From Alkaliphilus hydrothermalis (lineage in GTDB: Bacteria > Bacillota > Clostridia > Peptostreptococcales > Natronincolaceae): a stretch of DNA of 64,000 nucleotides. A program made the position numbers and the translations under genes. The stretch is taken from positions 19,082 to 83,081 of the forward strand of contig NZ_JAFBEE010000014.1 of the NCBI RefSeq assembly GCF_016908555.1, given 5' to 3'. Shown here one piece after another: positions 1-8,976 of the stretch. A model generated the notes under the pieces. The model worked only from the letters and a program-made list of their open reading frames with translations, had not been told where the DNA came from and ran no database searches. Each line of letters opens with the position of its first letter. Within the stretch, counting starts at the first letter, position 1.

Positions 1-768
1 TATCACATTGTTAATTACAACATCTCCACCAGTTGCTGCTGCTGCAACCATATAGGTTCCAGCTTCTATTTGATCAGGAATGACCGTATGGTTACATCCC
101 TTTAATTTTTCAACTCCACGAATTTTAATCACATCTGTCCCAGCGCCACGGATATCAGCCCCCATACAGTTTAAGAAATTAGCCACATCAACAATATGGG
201 GCTCTTTGGCGGCATTCTCGATGACAGTATTGCCCTCTGCCATAGATGCAGCCAGCATAATATTAATGGTAGCCCCTACACTAACAACATCCATGTATAT
301 CTCAGCTCCTACTAGCTTTTCAGCCTCCACTGATATAATCCCATGCTCAATAGACACTGAAGCTCCCATGGCCTCAAACCCTTTAATATGTTGATCAATT
401 GGTCTTGTTCCAATGGAACATCCACCAGGATAAATTACTTTTGCTTTTTTAAATCTACCAAGACCAGCACCTAATAAGTAATAAGAAGCTCTAAGCTCCT
501 TAGCCATATCATAATCTGCAAAGCATTGTTTCATTTTTGTCGTATCTATTTCAACAGTCTTATCATCTATTTGGACTACATTAGCCCCAAGATTAGTTAA
601 TATATTTCCAAGGGTCTTCACATCACTAATTTCTGGTAAGTTATCGATCACACATTTCCCACCAGCTAAAACGGCTGCCGGAATAATGGCTACTGCTGCA
701 TTTTTAAATCCACTAATATCCACTTGCCCCTGTAATCTTCTACACCCGTTAATAATAATTTTTTCCAT
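1..768 (-). CDS. murA: UDP-N-acetylglucosamine 1-carboxyvinyltransferase, 5' part only
   Basis: First committed step of peptidoglycan synthesis: enolpyruvyl transfer from PEP to UDP-GlcNAc in the cytoplasm. The 256 visible residues begin MEKIIINGCRRLQGQV and contain the active-site loop PGGCSIGTRPID with the fosfomycin-target cysteine. The gene runs off the left edge, so roughly the C-terminal 160 residues are missing. The ATG at 768 matches the usual MurA N-terminus, but the only good Shine-Dalgarno match (near 795-803) is unusually far upstream. A short CTGAC/GTCAG inverted repeat lies between them. It is separated from the wal operon by a terminator and has its own promoter candidate. The identity is secure; the exact start is less so. 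Confidence 0.95.
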   Translation of the reverse strand, partial: MEKIIINGCRRLQGQVDISGFKNAAVAIIPAAVLAGGKCVIDNLPEISDVKTLGNILTNLGANVVQIDDKTVEIDTTKMKQCFADYDMAKELRASYYLLGAGLGRFKKAKVIYPGGCSIGTRPIDQHIKGFEAMGASVSIEHGIISVEAEKLVGAEIYMDVVSVGATINIMLAASMAEGNTVIENAAKEPHIVDVANFLNCMGADIRGAGTDVIKIRGVEKLKGCNHTVIPDQIEAGTYMVAAAATGGDVVINNVI

Positions 769-855
769 ATAATTCACTGACTTCTGTCAGCTAGCCACCA
801 CCTTTATATTTATTGTGAATATCCATTAATTAACGTAATATCTATCATAACTTCT

Positions 856-884
856 ATTTTATCATTTCATAACATGTTTGTTAA
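856..884 (-). promoter_or_regulatory. Putative sigma-A promoter for murA
   Basis: On the minus strand TTAACA (884-879) and TAAAAT (861-856) are separated by 17 nt. It lies between the walI terminator and murA, giving a leader of about 80 nt. Pattern match only. Confidence 0.4.
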
Positions 885-952
885 TGGAAAATATGCGTTA
901 TGATTTTTTTTATATATATAAAATACTTTCAATGAAATTGCACTATCAATCC

Positions 953-992
953 AATAAAAAAAGCAGAAAAAGTTTTATTATACTTTTTCTAC
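953..992 (-). terminator. Rho-independent terminator after the wal operon
   Basis: A 9-bp stem, AGAAAAAGT (990-982) pairing with ACTTTTTCT (973-965), is followed on the minus strand by GC and a run of T. It lies about 40 nt after the walI stop codon. Confidence 0.7.
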
Positions 993-1029
993 TTTGTATT
1001 AAAAAATCCTTTATTTTTTTAAAAAAACA

Positions 1030-1902
1030 TTAATTTTCCAACGCTTCAACATAGTAGACTTTCCCATTTTCTAATGTAATTTTCCATGCAGGAACAGCAT
1101 CTCCTGATTCAATGGATTGCCAATCAGTAAGATCGTATGGATTAATGTAATACCCAACTTCTATGTTGCGTATTACGATTTTATCCTGATTGTCATTAAT
1201 AATCTCATTCATCTTTTTCAACAAAGCTTCTGTTGCATGGATTAATAGGTTTTTTTGCTGACTATCATTACCCTCAATTTCTAATAGCATACTTTCAAAA
1301 CCAACAACACCATCATGATTCACATATACATTAATATAACTTTCACCTAGAAATCGTTTCTTAAAAACCTGATGGTATACTAACTTATAAGTCATTGAAT
1401 CCTGTTCTAATTCTGGACCCGATTGATAAAATATTTGTTTTAGATGTACATCCTCCGTCAAGAAACCTTTTTCCTTCAGAAACTCGTTACTGATTTCTTG
1501 TGCTTTAACTTCACTAATTTTATCCATTACCTTTGTCCTAGAAGCATTATAATATCTAATTTTTTTATTACCTTCTATAATTAGTTGTTGATGTTGGCTA
1601 CCGTAAGTACCTTCACTGACTTTATAATAGTCTTTACCTAAAAACAATTCTGCTGTTTCTTCATGATCATAGATTTTGTATTTCACCCTCACTTTTGGTA
1701 GAGAGATGATTTCTCTAGGAATCTCACCACTAACATATATCCCCTTTTCATTCAGGTGCCTTTCAACGTTTAAGATATATTCATTACTGACTAAATCCAG
1801 CTCTCCACCCACCAAAAGTCCCTTACCTACGTGGTAGAATAAAAAAATATTGGTCAGTATGAAAGCTATTATTAATATATTTTTTGCCTTTGACCAATCC
1901 AT
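1030..1902 (-). CDS. walI: WalI/YycI family regulator of the WalK kinase
   Basis: Single-pass membrane protein of 290 aa. The N-terminus MDWSKAKNILIIAFILTN is the hallmark start of the YycI family: a short cytoplasmic leader, one transmembrane helix (about residues 8-24), then a large extracytoplasmic domain. In Bacillus, WalI and WalH form a membrane complex with WalK and restrain its activity. It starts 14 nt after walH with a GGTGG ribosome-binding site, so the two are co-transcribed. It is the last gene of the operon; the yycJ and htrA-type genes that follow walI in Bacillus are absent here. Confidence 0.9.
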   Translation of the reverse strand: MDWSKAKNILIIAFILTNIFLFYHVGKGLLVGGELDLVSNEYILNVERHLNEKGIYVSGEIPREIISLPKVRVKYKIYDHEETAELFLGKDYYKVSEGTYGSQHQQLIIEGNKKIRYYNASRTKVMDKISEVKAQEISNEFLKEKGFLTEDVHLKQIFYQSGPELEQDSMTYKLVYHQVFKKRFLGESYINVYVNHDGVVGFESMLLEIEGNDSQQKNLLIHATEALLKKMNEIINDNQDKIVIRNIEVGYYINPYDLTDWQSIESGDAVPAWKITLENGKVYYVEALEN

Positions 1903-1916
1903 TATTTCACCACCAT

Positions 1917-3377
1917 TTAGTTTTCAATCATAGTATATAATAATTTACCATCATAACTGTCAAAGTAATATATTCGTTTTCCTACTCTTATCAGCCAACT
2001 AGGTCTAATTAATTGCATGCTATTTTCTTCAACAGTATCGAAATATACCATTTCTACTCTGTTAACATTTTCTAATATTATTTTATAATCTATTACTGGT
2101 TCATTCTTTGCATTTGTAGATTCCATTGTTTTTGAATTTTCCAAGTCTTTATTATAGTAGTCTAACATAACCCCTAAGTTATCTTCAATAATCTGAATTG
2201 GTGGTGTTATATCAGTATCTATATGATCTATAGATCCTAAGTTCATTTTTTCCCGTATAAACCTTCTGTAGGATTTAACGTCATTGCCATACACTTCAAT
2301 TTCAAGTTGATTTAGAGTATTTTTATTAGCTATAGGATAGCCTACAATATCATAGTTAAAACCAAAATAATATCCACGATTTGAACCTGTGGAAACATCT
2401 TTTATCTCACTTAAGTAAGCTGTTTCCATAATGCCTCCATGTTTTTCGATGAAATTTAAAGCCACATTCAGAGCTTCCAATATATTGGTGCTTGAGTTGC
2501 TAATCATCTCTTGATTATAGCTCAAGTAACCCTGTGGATTAATCCTAACACTCTTTTCCCCATAACCATACAAATATATAATCGAGCCACTGGTTTCTCT
2601 GATTGCTTTAACAAAATCAAAATTCTCATTGAAAAAACTTTTAGCTGTCCTCACAATGATTTCTTCCTCTTTAATGTCTATTTCACTTTCAACAAAAATC
2701 TCTGGTAGCAACTGTTTATACTCAATAGGCATCAAAGTCTTATTATTCACAAAGCCAAATGTTGTACGATATCTTACGAAATCCTTTTTGTCTTCATCAT
2801 ACTCCGTAATATAATCTTCTAAGGTAGTGTTTTCATACTCCGATAGTGACACTCGATAAACATTATTTTCATTTTCACTAAGTATATAAATAGATCCTGT
2901 GTTGCTGGCGGGTATAAGTATTTTTTTTATTGTCCTTATTTCATTGGTAATTCTATTATCCATTGTATTAAAAACAGATGAAATCAATACAGAGGGCATC
3001 CCTTTGCCAAATTCCAACTCAATAGATTTCAATTGCTTACTCTCAAAATATTCATCCAACGATACAGTATCCACATTCGGCTCCTTAGCAAAAAAATCAA
3101 GAAGAAGGAGCTTGCTTTTTTCCCATACCAGCTTCGTCTCTTGATAATTCAATACTGTATAATAATTATTGCTAATACTACCACCAAATCCTAAGGTGAC
3201 TTCCCTTGGAGATATAATCTGGTTACGGGTATCTAAAATTGTATAGCCTTGATCCCTTCCATTAGAGGCCTCTGACTGTAGTGATATCGGAGAGTCAAAC
3301 CAAATCCTATGAAGGGACATAATACTTAATATTACCAGTAAGGATAATATTAGAGTCTTAGTTCTTTCCCTATCCAT
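1917..3377 (-). CDS. walH: WalH/YycH family regulator of the WalK kinase
   Basis: Predicted 486-aa membrane-anchored protein with one N-terminal transmembrane helix (about residues 7-25) and a long extracytoplasmic part, as in YycH. The family negatively modulates WalK together with WalI. Its position directly before walI supports the assignment, because sequence conservation in this family is low. The ATG at 3377 is preferred over an in-frame GTG nine bases upstream because TTTGGAG sits eight bases before the ATG and overlaps the GTG. It follows the small exported-protein gene by about 15 nt. Confidence 0.88.
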   Translation of the reverse strand: MDRERTKTLILSLLVILSIMSLHRIWFDSPISLQSEASNGRDQGYTILDTRNQIISPREVTLGFGGSISNNYYTVLNYQETKLVWEKSKLLLLDFFAKEPNVDTVSLDEYFESKQLKSIELEFGKGMPSVLISSVFNTMDNRITNEIRTIKKILIPASNTGSIYILSENENNVYRVSLSEYENTTLEDYITEYDEDKKDFVRYRTTFGFVNNKTLMPIEYKQLLPEIFVESEIDIKEEEIIVRTAKSFFNENFDFVKAIRETSGSIIYLYGYGEKSVRINPQGYLSYNQEMISNSSTNILEALNVALNFIEKHGGIMETAYLSEIKDVSTGSNRGYYFGFNYDIVGYPIANKNTLNQLEIEVYGNDVKSYRRFIREKMNLGSIDHIDTDITPPIQIIEDNLGVMLDYYNKDLENSKTMESTNAKNEPVIDYKIILENVNRVEMVYFDTVEENSMQLIRPSWLIRVGKRIYYFDSYDGKLLYTMIEN

Positions 3378-3392
3378 TTTTTTCACTCCAAA

Positions 3393-3905
3393 TTATTTAT
3401 TCCCTGTAATATCTTTTAAGAACTCAGAAGTTATTTTACCTTCTAGAATTCGTCTTTTTACATCCTCTACTCCTTTAACCGCTACATATCTTCTTACAGT
3501 TTCAGCAGTTCCATCTTTGTATTCTGCAGTAATTTCGATTTTATTACTACCTCTTTTTAACTCAATCTCAGCCCAACCTCTTTGTAGAATCCCTACATCT
3601 ACAAGCAAAGGATCATTAATAAGGACATAGTTCTCTCCGCCCTTCTCAATGCTGGTGTTGTGATACACTCTTACCTTGATTTTAGTATCTTTTGGCGCAG
3701 TAAATTCTAATACTAACTTAGTAGATGAGCTCACACTTTGCTCCCTTTCAGGGGTAATAATTTGTAGTGATTGATTTGCAGTCTTTACAATTTCATATTT
3801 TGTAGTATCAACATTTCTTATTGCAGGTGTAGCATAGGTAAAAGAACCAGCAGTTCCTAATATTATTAGTACACATGTACAAGAAATTAGCTTATTTTTT
3901 ATCAT
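3393..3905 (-). CDS. Exported protein of unknown function inside the wal operon
   Basis: I do not recognise this 170-aa protein. It begins with a signal-peptide-like segment (MIKNKLISCTCVLIILGTAG, then ATPA) and continues with a beta-rich region of alternating hydrophobic residues (about 50-140) that looks immunoglobulin- or beta-sandwich-like. A short charged helix ends it. The ATG at 3905 is chosen because AGGAGG lies just upstream and because the longer frame would begin inside the predicted -10 box. It sits between walK and walH on the same strand and carries its own WalR box and TATAAT, suggesting an extracytoplasmic partner or target of the WalK-WalH-WalI system. The function is inferred from context only. 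Confidence 0.8.
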   Translation of the reverse strand: MIKNKLISCTCVLIILGTAGSFTYATPAIRNVDTTKYEIVKTANQSLQIITPEREQSVSSSTKLVLEFTAPKDTKIKVRVYHNTSIEKGGENYVLINDPLLVDVGILQRGWAEIELKRGSNKIEITAEYKDGTAETVRRYVAVKGVEDVKRRILEGKITSEFLKDITGNK

Positions 3906-3948
3906 ATAAATTCCTCCTGTAAAACAGTAAATGCCTAACTTACTATTC

Positions 3949-3981
3949 ATTATACATAAGCAATATTACAATCGTATTACA
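3949..3981 (-). promoter_or_regulatory. WalR box with overlapping promoter upstream of the exported-protein gene
   Basis: Read on the minus strand, 3981-3965 is TGTAAT-ACGAT-TGTAAT, a perfect match to the WalR/YycF consensus TGTWAH-N5-TGTWAH. Ten bases further downstream is TATAAT (3954-3949). The box therefore overlaps the -35 position, and transcription would start about 35-40 nt before the ATG at 3905. This suggests an internal WalR-controlled promoter serving the exported protein, walH and walI. Confidence 0.65.
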
Positions 3982-4015
3982 ATGAAATTAAAAATAAATT
4001 ACACATTTCTACATC

Positions 4016-5815
4016 CTATTCCTCCAATAGGAGTAATGTAATCATTACATGGGTTCCCTGGCCTTCTTCACTTAAAATCTGAATTTTCCCTTCATGGGCC
4101 TCGATTATTTCCTTGGCAATAGACAAGCCTAATCCAGTGCCTCCCATTTCCCTTGAACGGGCTTTATCTACCCTATAAAACCTTTCAAATAGCCTTGGTA
4201 AATCTTCTCTAGGTATGCCGATTCCATTATCAATTATATTAATTGTAGCTAATGAGTCGGTTTTTTCAACATATACCTCAATAGCACCGCCTTCTGGAGT
4301 ATATTTAATTGAGTTACTTAAAATATTTAGAAGAACCTGCTCAATTCGGTCTTCATCTCCATATAGCCTAGTGATTCCTTCACCAAGATTATATTTTATT
4401 TGTTGGTTTTTATTTTTCGCAAAAACTTCTAATTTTAGTACTGCTTTTTTAGCTAATTCATTTAAATCTAAAGATTTTTTGTTCCATATACCTTTTTGAA
4501 AGTCAATATTCGACAATTGCAGTAAATCCCTCACCAGACGAGTCATTCGATCAACTTCTGTATCAATCACCTTTAGGAATTGTAGGGACAAGTCATGATT
4601 TTCAATAACTCCATCTGCTAGAGTCTCTGTATAACTTTTGATTGTTGTTAAAGGTGTTTTAAGCTCATGGGAAACATTAGCCACAAACTCTTTTCTCATA
4701 TTTTCAAGCTTCTCATGCTTTGTTACATCCTGTAGTAATACAATAATTCCTCCAAACTCATTCTTTTCATTAAGGAATGATGCATAGTTAGCCCTTAAAA
4801 TAATTCCATCTGACATGGCCATCATTTCGCTTCCTGATTCGCCATTTTCTAAACTTTTAAGCTGTTTAATTGTCAAACTCTTATTAAAAGGCATAAAGAT
4901 TTCATCAAATACCAGGTTGTCTAATTCACCTTTGCTAATTTCAAGCATTTCCATGGCCCTTGGATTTGCGCGAATGATTTTTCCTTCTTCTGTGGCAGCC
5001 ACAAGTCCATCTGCCATATAAGTAATAATGGTATCCATTTTTTGTTTTTCACTGGACATTTCCCTCAGTACTTCTTTTAATCGTCCCGTTAAATGATTAA
5101 ACATAAATGCTAATTGGCCTATTTCATCATCAGATTTCACCTCTACTACCTGATTAAAATCACCCTTGGACATTTTTTCTGCTTTTATGGTAACATCCTC
5201 TATTGGCCCAGTGATACTTTTCGCTATAAAAAATCCTAGTATAATTGTGATAAACAATGCTAATAGGGTGGCATTAAGCAATATTTCCTTTGAGTTATTT
5301 AATGTATCATATATATCATCTATATTTTTTCTTACATAAATCGCTCCTATTGTTCGACTGTGTTGGTCATATAGCGGGTACGCCATCTCCTTTGATCTTG
5401 AGATGGACTCACCCTTCCCCCTCGTGACGTCTCGTTCTGGTTTATTTCCACTAAAGGCACCTATAATTAAATCTGTCTCTAATACATTTGTTGCATTTTG
5501 CCCTAAGTAGACAGTATCCGTATTTGGACTAGAGATAATGGTCCAATCTTCCTTGTCTATTACATAGATTTCCATTCCCACCATAATCATCTCAAAGCGA
5601 CTAATGTTTGCTTGTATATCATCTTTATTTTCCTGCCAATCCATATCATTTAAGGTCCTGGTAATTGTTGCTGCTGTATAGTTCATGTTTTTCCGAACCT
5701 CTCCCAAATGATACTGTTGGAATTGCTGGATCAAAAATACGCCAATAATAATCATGGCAATAAATACAAGGAGGAAGTAGATCGTTATAAATTTCCACCT
5801 TATGCTTTTAAACAT
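4016..5815 (-). CDS. walK: Sensor histidine kinase WalK (VicK/YycG)
   Basis: Membrane sensor kinase of the essential cell-wall two-component system; it phosphorylates WalR. The 599 residues show TM1 (about 8-30), an extracytoplasmic sensor region, TM2 (about 178-200), a HAMP domain, a PAS domain (about 265-365), a HisKA domain with VSHELKTPLTT (phospho-acceptor His at about 383), and a HATPase domain with NILSNSIKYTP, DNGIGI and GTGLGLSIAKE. This is the full-length WalK layout. AGGAGG precedes the ATG, which starts two bases after the walR stop, so translation is probably coupled. Confidence 0.96.
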   Translation of the reverse strand: MFKSIRWKFITIYFLLVFIAMIIIGVFLIQQFQQYHLGEVRKNMNYTAATITRTLNDMDWQENKDDIQANISRFEMIMVGMEIYVIDKEDWTIISSPNTDTVYLGQNATNVLETDLIIGAFSGNKPERDVTRGKGESISRSKEMAYPLYDQHSRTIGAIYVRKNIDDIYDTLNNSKEILLNATLLALFITIILGFFIAKSITGPIEDVTIKAEKMSKGDFNQVVEVKSDDEIGQLAFMFNHLTGRLKEVLREMSSEKQKMDTIITYMADGLVAATEEGKIIRANPRAMEMLEISKGELDNLVFDEIFMPFNKSLTIKQLKSLENGESGSEMMAMSDGIILRANYASFLNEKNEFGGIIVLLQDVTKHEKLENMRKEFVANVSHELKTPLTTIKSYTETLADGVIENHDLSLQFLKVIDTEVDRMTRLVRDLLQLSNIDFQKGIWNKKSLDLNELAKKAVLKLEVFAKNKNQQIKYNLGEGITRLYGDEDRIEQVLLNILSNSIKYTPEGGAIEVYVEKTDSLATINIIDNGIGIPREDLPRLFERFYRVDKARSREMGGTGLGLSIAKEIIEAHEGKIQILSEEGQGTHVMITLLLLEE

Positions 5816-5817
5816 AC

Positions 5818-6507
5818 TTAAGCCCTCCTAAAGTAATACCCAACCCCTCTTTTGGTCATAATGTATTTAGGACTACTGGAGTTTTCTTCGATTTTTTCTC
5901 TTAATCTTCTAATAGTTACATCCACTGTTCTAATGTCTCCATAATACTCATAACCCCACACTTCTTTTAATAGTTGTTCTCTTGTAAAGACTAACTCCGC
6001 CTGCGTAGAAAGGAATTTTAGTAACTCGAATTCTCTAGATGTCAGTTCTACTACATCATTTTCCTTCTTTACTTCGTATCTATTAAAGTCTATCGATAGA
6101 GCTCCTGCGGCTATTGCTTCGTTTCTCGAATCGCCGTCGGCAATATTAATTCTTCTTAAATTAGCCTTTACTCTAGCTAATAATTCCCTCATTCCAAAGG
6201 GCTTTGTTATATAGTCATCTGCACCCATCTCTAATCCTAGTACTTTGTCTAATTCTTCTTCTTTGGCTGTTACCATCAATATTGGCATGGAATAATTTTC
6301 TCTTATTTTTCTGCATACTTGAAAACCATCAATTTTAGGAATCATGACGTCTAGTAGGACTAAGTCTGGGTTTACTTTGTCAACTTTATGTAATGCCTCT
6401 TCTCCATCTACTGCTACTTCTACCTTGTATCCTTCCTTCTCAAGATTAAATTTCACAATCTCAGCAATAGGTTTTTCATCTTCTACAATAAGTATTCTCT
6501 TTTCCAT
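5818..6507 (-). CDS. walR: Response regulator WalR (VicR/YycF)
   Basis: OmpR/PhoB-type response regulator of 229 aa controlling cell-wall hydrolase genes. The receiver domain (1-120) has the acidic pair EDE (9-11), the phospho-acceptor Asp53 in LVLLDVMIPKIDG and Lys in TKPFG. The C-terminal winged helix ends RTVDVTIRRLREKIEEN...TKRGVGYYF, typical of WalR. AAAGGTGG precedes the ATG. First gene of the walR-walK operon; WalR-box matches elsewhere in the window are plausible targets. Confidence 0.97.
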   Translation of the reverse strand: MEKRILIVEDEKPIAEIVKFNLEKEGYKVEVAVDGEEALHKVDKVNPDLVLLDVMIPKIDGFQVCRKIRENYSMPILMVTAKEEELDKVLGLEMGADDYITKPFGMRELLARVKANLRRINIADGDSRNEAIAAGALSIDFNRYEVKKENDVVELTSREFELLKFLSTQAELVFTREQLLKEVWGYEYYGDIRTVDVTIRRLREKIEENSSSPKYIMTKRGVGYYFRRA

Positions 6508-6616
6508 AATTCAACCACCTTTGACTGATTTTATATTTTGATTCTACTTATATTCATATTTTTCCTGCTTATTTTCATACATTTTTAAACATAAGCAAAC
6601 CTATACTTTAAAAAAG

Positions 6617-6647
6617 GAGGAATGTAGGGAATAATTCTTCCCTACTA
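6617..6647 (-). terminator. Terminator after the peptidase-MA gene
   Basis: A perfect 8-bp inverted repeat, GTAGGGAA (6624-6631) and TTCCCTAC (6638-6645), with a 6-nt loop overlaps the stop codon of the upstream gene. It is followed after a few bases by six T on the minus strand. It separates that gene from walR. Confidence 0.5.
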
Positions 6648-7457
6648 TTCTTTGAATAAATGATAATAATCCTCAATATCTTTACCTTCACCTAAATCAT
6701 TGACCAATCCAATAAGGGCCTCTAGTCCATTCTCTTCTACGTAGGACTTTACTAATCTAAAGGATTTTGTATAGGCCATGTATTGATCTAACTCATGAAA
6801 TGAGTCTGTCAACTGTTGTAGAGTATATTCTCCATATGATAAATCGATTCCTTCTCCCCACTGATATTCATCAACCTCATATTCAAAGTAGAGACTAACC
6901 CCCTCTGTAAACCAGATAGGAAAGTTGCCTTTAGCTAAATGATCCACAAACAAATGGACCAACTCATGTAGAACAGGTCCTTCTTTGTAGAATATTTCAG
7001 TTAGTTCCTCTCCATCAGATACCCAGTGGTTCGGATCTAAAATATGCAGGGTATCTCCATAATACACCCCCATAGGGGGTGTCCCTTTACGCAGCGTCGT
7101 AATTTTCATCATTGGTTGTGGATTATCGTATAAAATCAATAGTATCTTTTCATTAGGTTGGTATTTAAACAATTTAACTACCTTATTAAACTTGTCCTCT
7201 GCTGTTTCAGCTACTAAATCCAATACTTCTTTATCAACTTCTTGATATTTTATAATAAAATTGTCCGTCTCCAACTGATTATAGTTTCTTACTTGAAACG
7301 CCACCATCTGATGTTCAAAATATCTAATCGCAGGATTAACAGCTGCTATCATCTTGCCTTTGCCCATAACACCTATCAATAGGATACAAGCAAATAGTAC
7401 TACCATTATAGGCTTCCATTTTGGAGTAGGACGTTTTCTCGTTAGTACTTTTTCCAT
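6645..7457 (-). CDS. Membrane-anchored metallopeptidase of the MA-like clan
   Basis: A 270-aa protein with one N-terminal transmembrane helix (about 17-36) and an external catalytic domain. HELVHLFVDH is an HExxH zinc motif. The following PIWFTEGVSLYFEYE supplies the distal glutamate of gluzincins, giving the arrangement of the peptidase MA-like (Peptidase_MA_2) proteins common in Firmicutes. The substrate is unknown. AAAGGAGG precedes the ATG. It lies immediately upstream of walR on the same strand but has a terminator-like hairpin at its end, so co-transcription with walR is doubtful. Confidence 0.82.
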   Translation of the reverse strand: MEKVLTRKRPTPKWKPIMVVLFACILLIGVMGKGKMIAAVNPAIRYFEHQMVAFQVRNYNQLETDNFIIKYQEVDKEVLDLVAETAEDKFNKVVKLFKYQPNEKILLILYDNPQPMMKITTLRKGTPPMGVYYGDTLHILDPNHWVSDGEELTEIFYKEGPVLHELVHLFVDHLAKGNFPIWFTEGVSLYFEYEVDEYQWGEGIDLSYGEYTLQQLTDSFHELDQYMAYTKSFRLVKSYVEENGLEALIGLVNDLGEGKDIEDYYHLFKE

Positions 7458-7640
7458 AGCTATCCCTCCTTTACACTGAGCTATGTAAGGTCTTGGGGGA
7501 TAGTTCTTATATATTATAGCATATTGTTATGTAAACTTCTACAATGGTGAATTTACAATATATGTATACCCTTTTTTTAATCACTTTTTTAAATCATCGG
7601 CATATCTTATATTAGAATCTTTTTTAAAGGGGGCCTAATT

Positions 7641-8933
7641 GTGTTTGGATATAGAAATATAATAGAAGATGTTTTAATTGAAAAGTTGATGGGCTCTGAG
7701 GAAGAGCATATCCCCGTAATAATTACAGCTAAGGATTGTCAATGTGATGACCTTGAAGCCTTTGTCCAAAAACTAGGAGGAAAAGTAAAGCACAAATTTG
7801 ATATTATTAATGCAGTGGCGGTTTACCTTCCACCGGTGGGTGTACGAAATGTTGCTAGAGAAAGGGTAATACAGAAGATTTTCTTTGATGATATGGCCTT
7901 TAAATTAATGGATATTGCTTCTGTTACTGTGGGTTCTGATTTTGCCAATGAACATAATTTAACAGGAAAAAATGTAGGTGTGGCTGTAATCGATACAGGT
8001 GTTCATCCCCATAGCGACTTAGTCACACCAAATAACAGAATTATTGCCTTTAAGGATTTTGTAAATAATAAACACCAGCCCTATGATGATGATGGCCATG
8101 GCACCCATGTGGCAGGTATTATTGCAGGAAATGGTTTTTCTTCAAAGGGTAAACTCATGGGGGTTGCCCCCGATGCAAATATTATCGGGGTTAAGGTTTT
8201 AAATGAAGATGGTGGTGGTAGTATTTCAGATGTAATAGCAGGAATTCAATGGGCTATTCAAAATCGTAAACGCTACAATATCAAAGTACTAACATTATCT
8301 TTAGGTGCTACAGCCAAGAAAAGTTATCAAGATGATCCCCTATGTCAGGCAGTCGATGCTGCTGTTAAAAATGGCATAACAGTAGTTACTGCTGCAGGAA
8401 ACAATGGCCCTGAAATCGAAACCATTAACTCACCTGCAATTAGCCCAAATGTTATTGCTGTTGGGGCCTGCGATGACAGGGCGTCAAATACTCCTAGAAA
8501 CGTAAAAATCGCAGATTTCTCCAGTAGAGGGCCTACAATAGACGGTTTAAATAAACCAGATATTCTAGCTCCTGGTGTTGACATCCAATCCTTAAGTAAT
8601 GAGGGAAATAAATATAGAAGTTTATCCGGGACTTCTATGGCAGCACCTATTGTAGCTGGCTGTGCAGCTCTACTATATGAAAAGAACCCCAATCTAACGC
8701 CAGCAGAAACCAAGAGATACATTATTGGTAATGCCCTCCCTCTAGGGATGAATCCTGATACCCAAGGGGCTGGCTTGTTGGATATTAAAACTATGGTCAA
8801 TGAAATTGATCCAAATCCTGTTCCAAAAAATCCAGCTAAAAATCCTAGCTCCAAGAATCCGCAAAATCTCTTAGCTGGCCATGGAAGCTGGTTCTGGGTT
8901 CTAGTACTAGTCATAGTTCTTTTACTTCTATAA
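7641..8933 (+). CDS. S8 family serine peptidase (subtilase, AprX-like) with C-terminal hydrophobic tail
   Basis: Subtilisin-type protease of 430 aa with the complete triad: Asp118 (VAVIDTG), His153 (GHGTHVAG) and Ser332 (SGTSMAAP), plus oxyanion Asn254 (AAGNNGP). The first ~95 residues resemble an I9-type inhibitory propeptide, and there is no signal peptide, as in AprX-type intracellular subtilases. After the catalytic domain comes a Pro/Asn/Lys-rich linker (about 390-410) and a very hydrophobic final segment, WFWVLVLVIVLLLL, ending at the stop codon. The protein may therefore be tail-anchored. GTG start behind AAAGGGGGCC. Transcribed against its neighbours, with a terminator shared with the M23 gene. 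Confidence 0.92.
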   Translation: MFGYRNIIEDVLIEKLMGSEEEHIPVIITAKDCQCDDLEAFVQKLGGKVKHKFDIINAVAVYLPPVGVRNVARERVIQKIFFDDMAFKLMDIASVTVGSDFANEHNLTGKNVGVAVIDTGVHPHSDLVTPNNRIIAFKDFVNNKHQPYDDDGHGTHVAGIIAGNGFSSKGKLMGVAPDANIIGVKVLNEDGGGSISDVIAGIQWAIQNRKRYNIKVLTLSLGATAKKSYQDDPLCQAVDAAVKNGITVVTAAGNNGPEIETINSPAISPNVIAVGACDDRASNTPRNVKIADFSSRGPTIDGLNKPDILAPGVDIQSLSNEGNKYRSLSGTSMAAPIVAGCAALLYEKNPNLTPAETKRYIIGNALPLGMNPDTQGAGLLDIKTMVNEIDPNPVPKNPAKNPSSKNPQNLLAGHGSWFWVLVLVIVLLLL

Positions 8934-8967
8934 AAAAAAAGCGTGACCGGTGGGTCACGTTTTTTCT
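8932..8967. terminator. Bidirectional terminator between the subtilase and M23 genes
   Basis: CGTGACC and GGTCACG form a GC-rich stem with flanking A-run and T-run (AAAAAAAAAG...TTTTTT), suited to stop the converging transcripts from both sides. Confidence 0.85.
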
Positions 8968-8976
8968 ATATCTTAT

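Noticed and set aside
80..394. 104-codon open frame on the plus strand
   Set aside because: It lies wholly opposite murA, has no ribosome-binding site and no protein-like features.
8345..8914. 189-codon open frame on the minus strand opposite the subtilase
   Set aside because: A long shadow of a well-identified gene; composition follows the antisense of subtilase motifs and there is no start signal.
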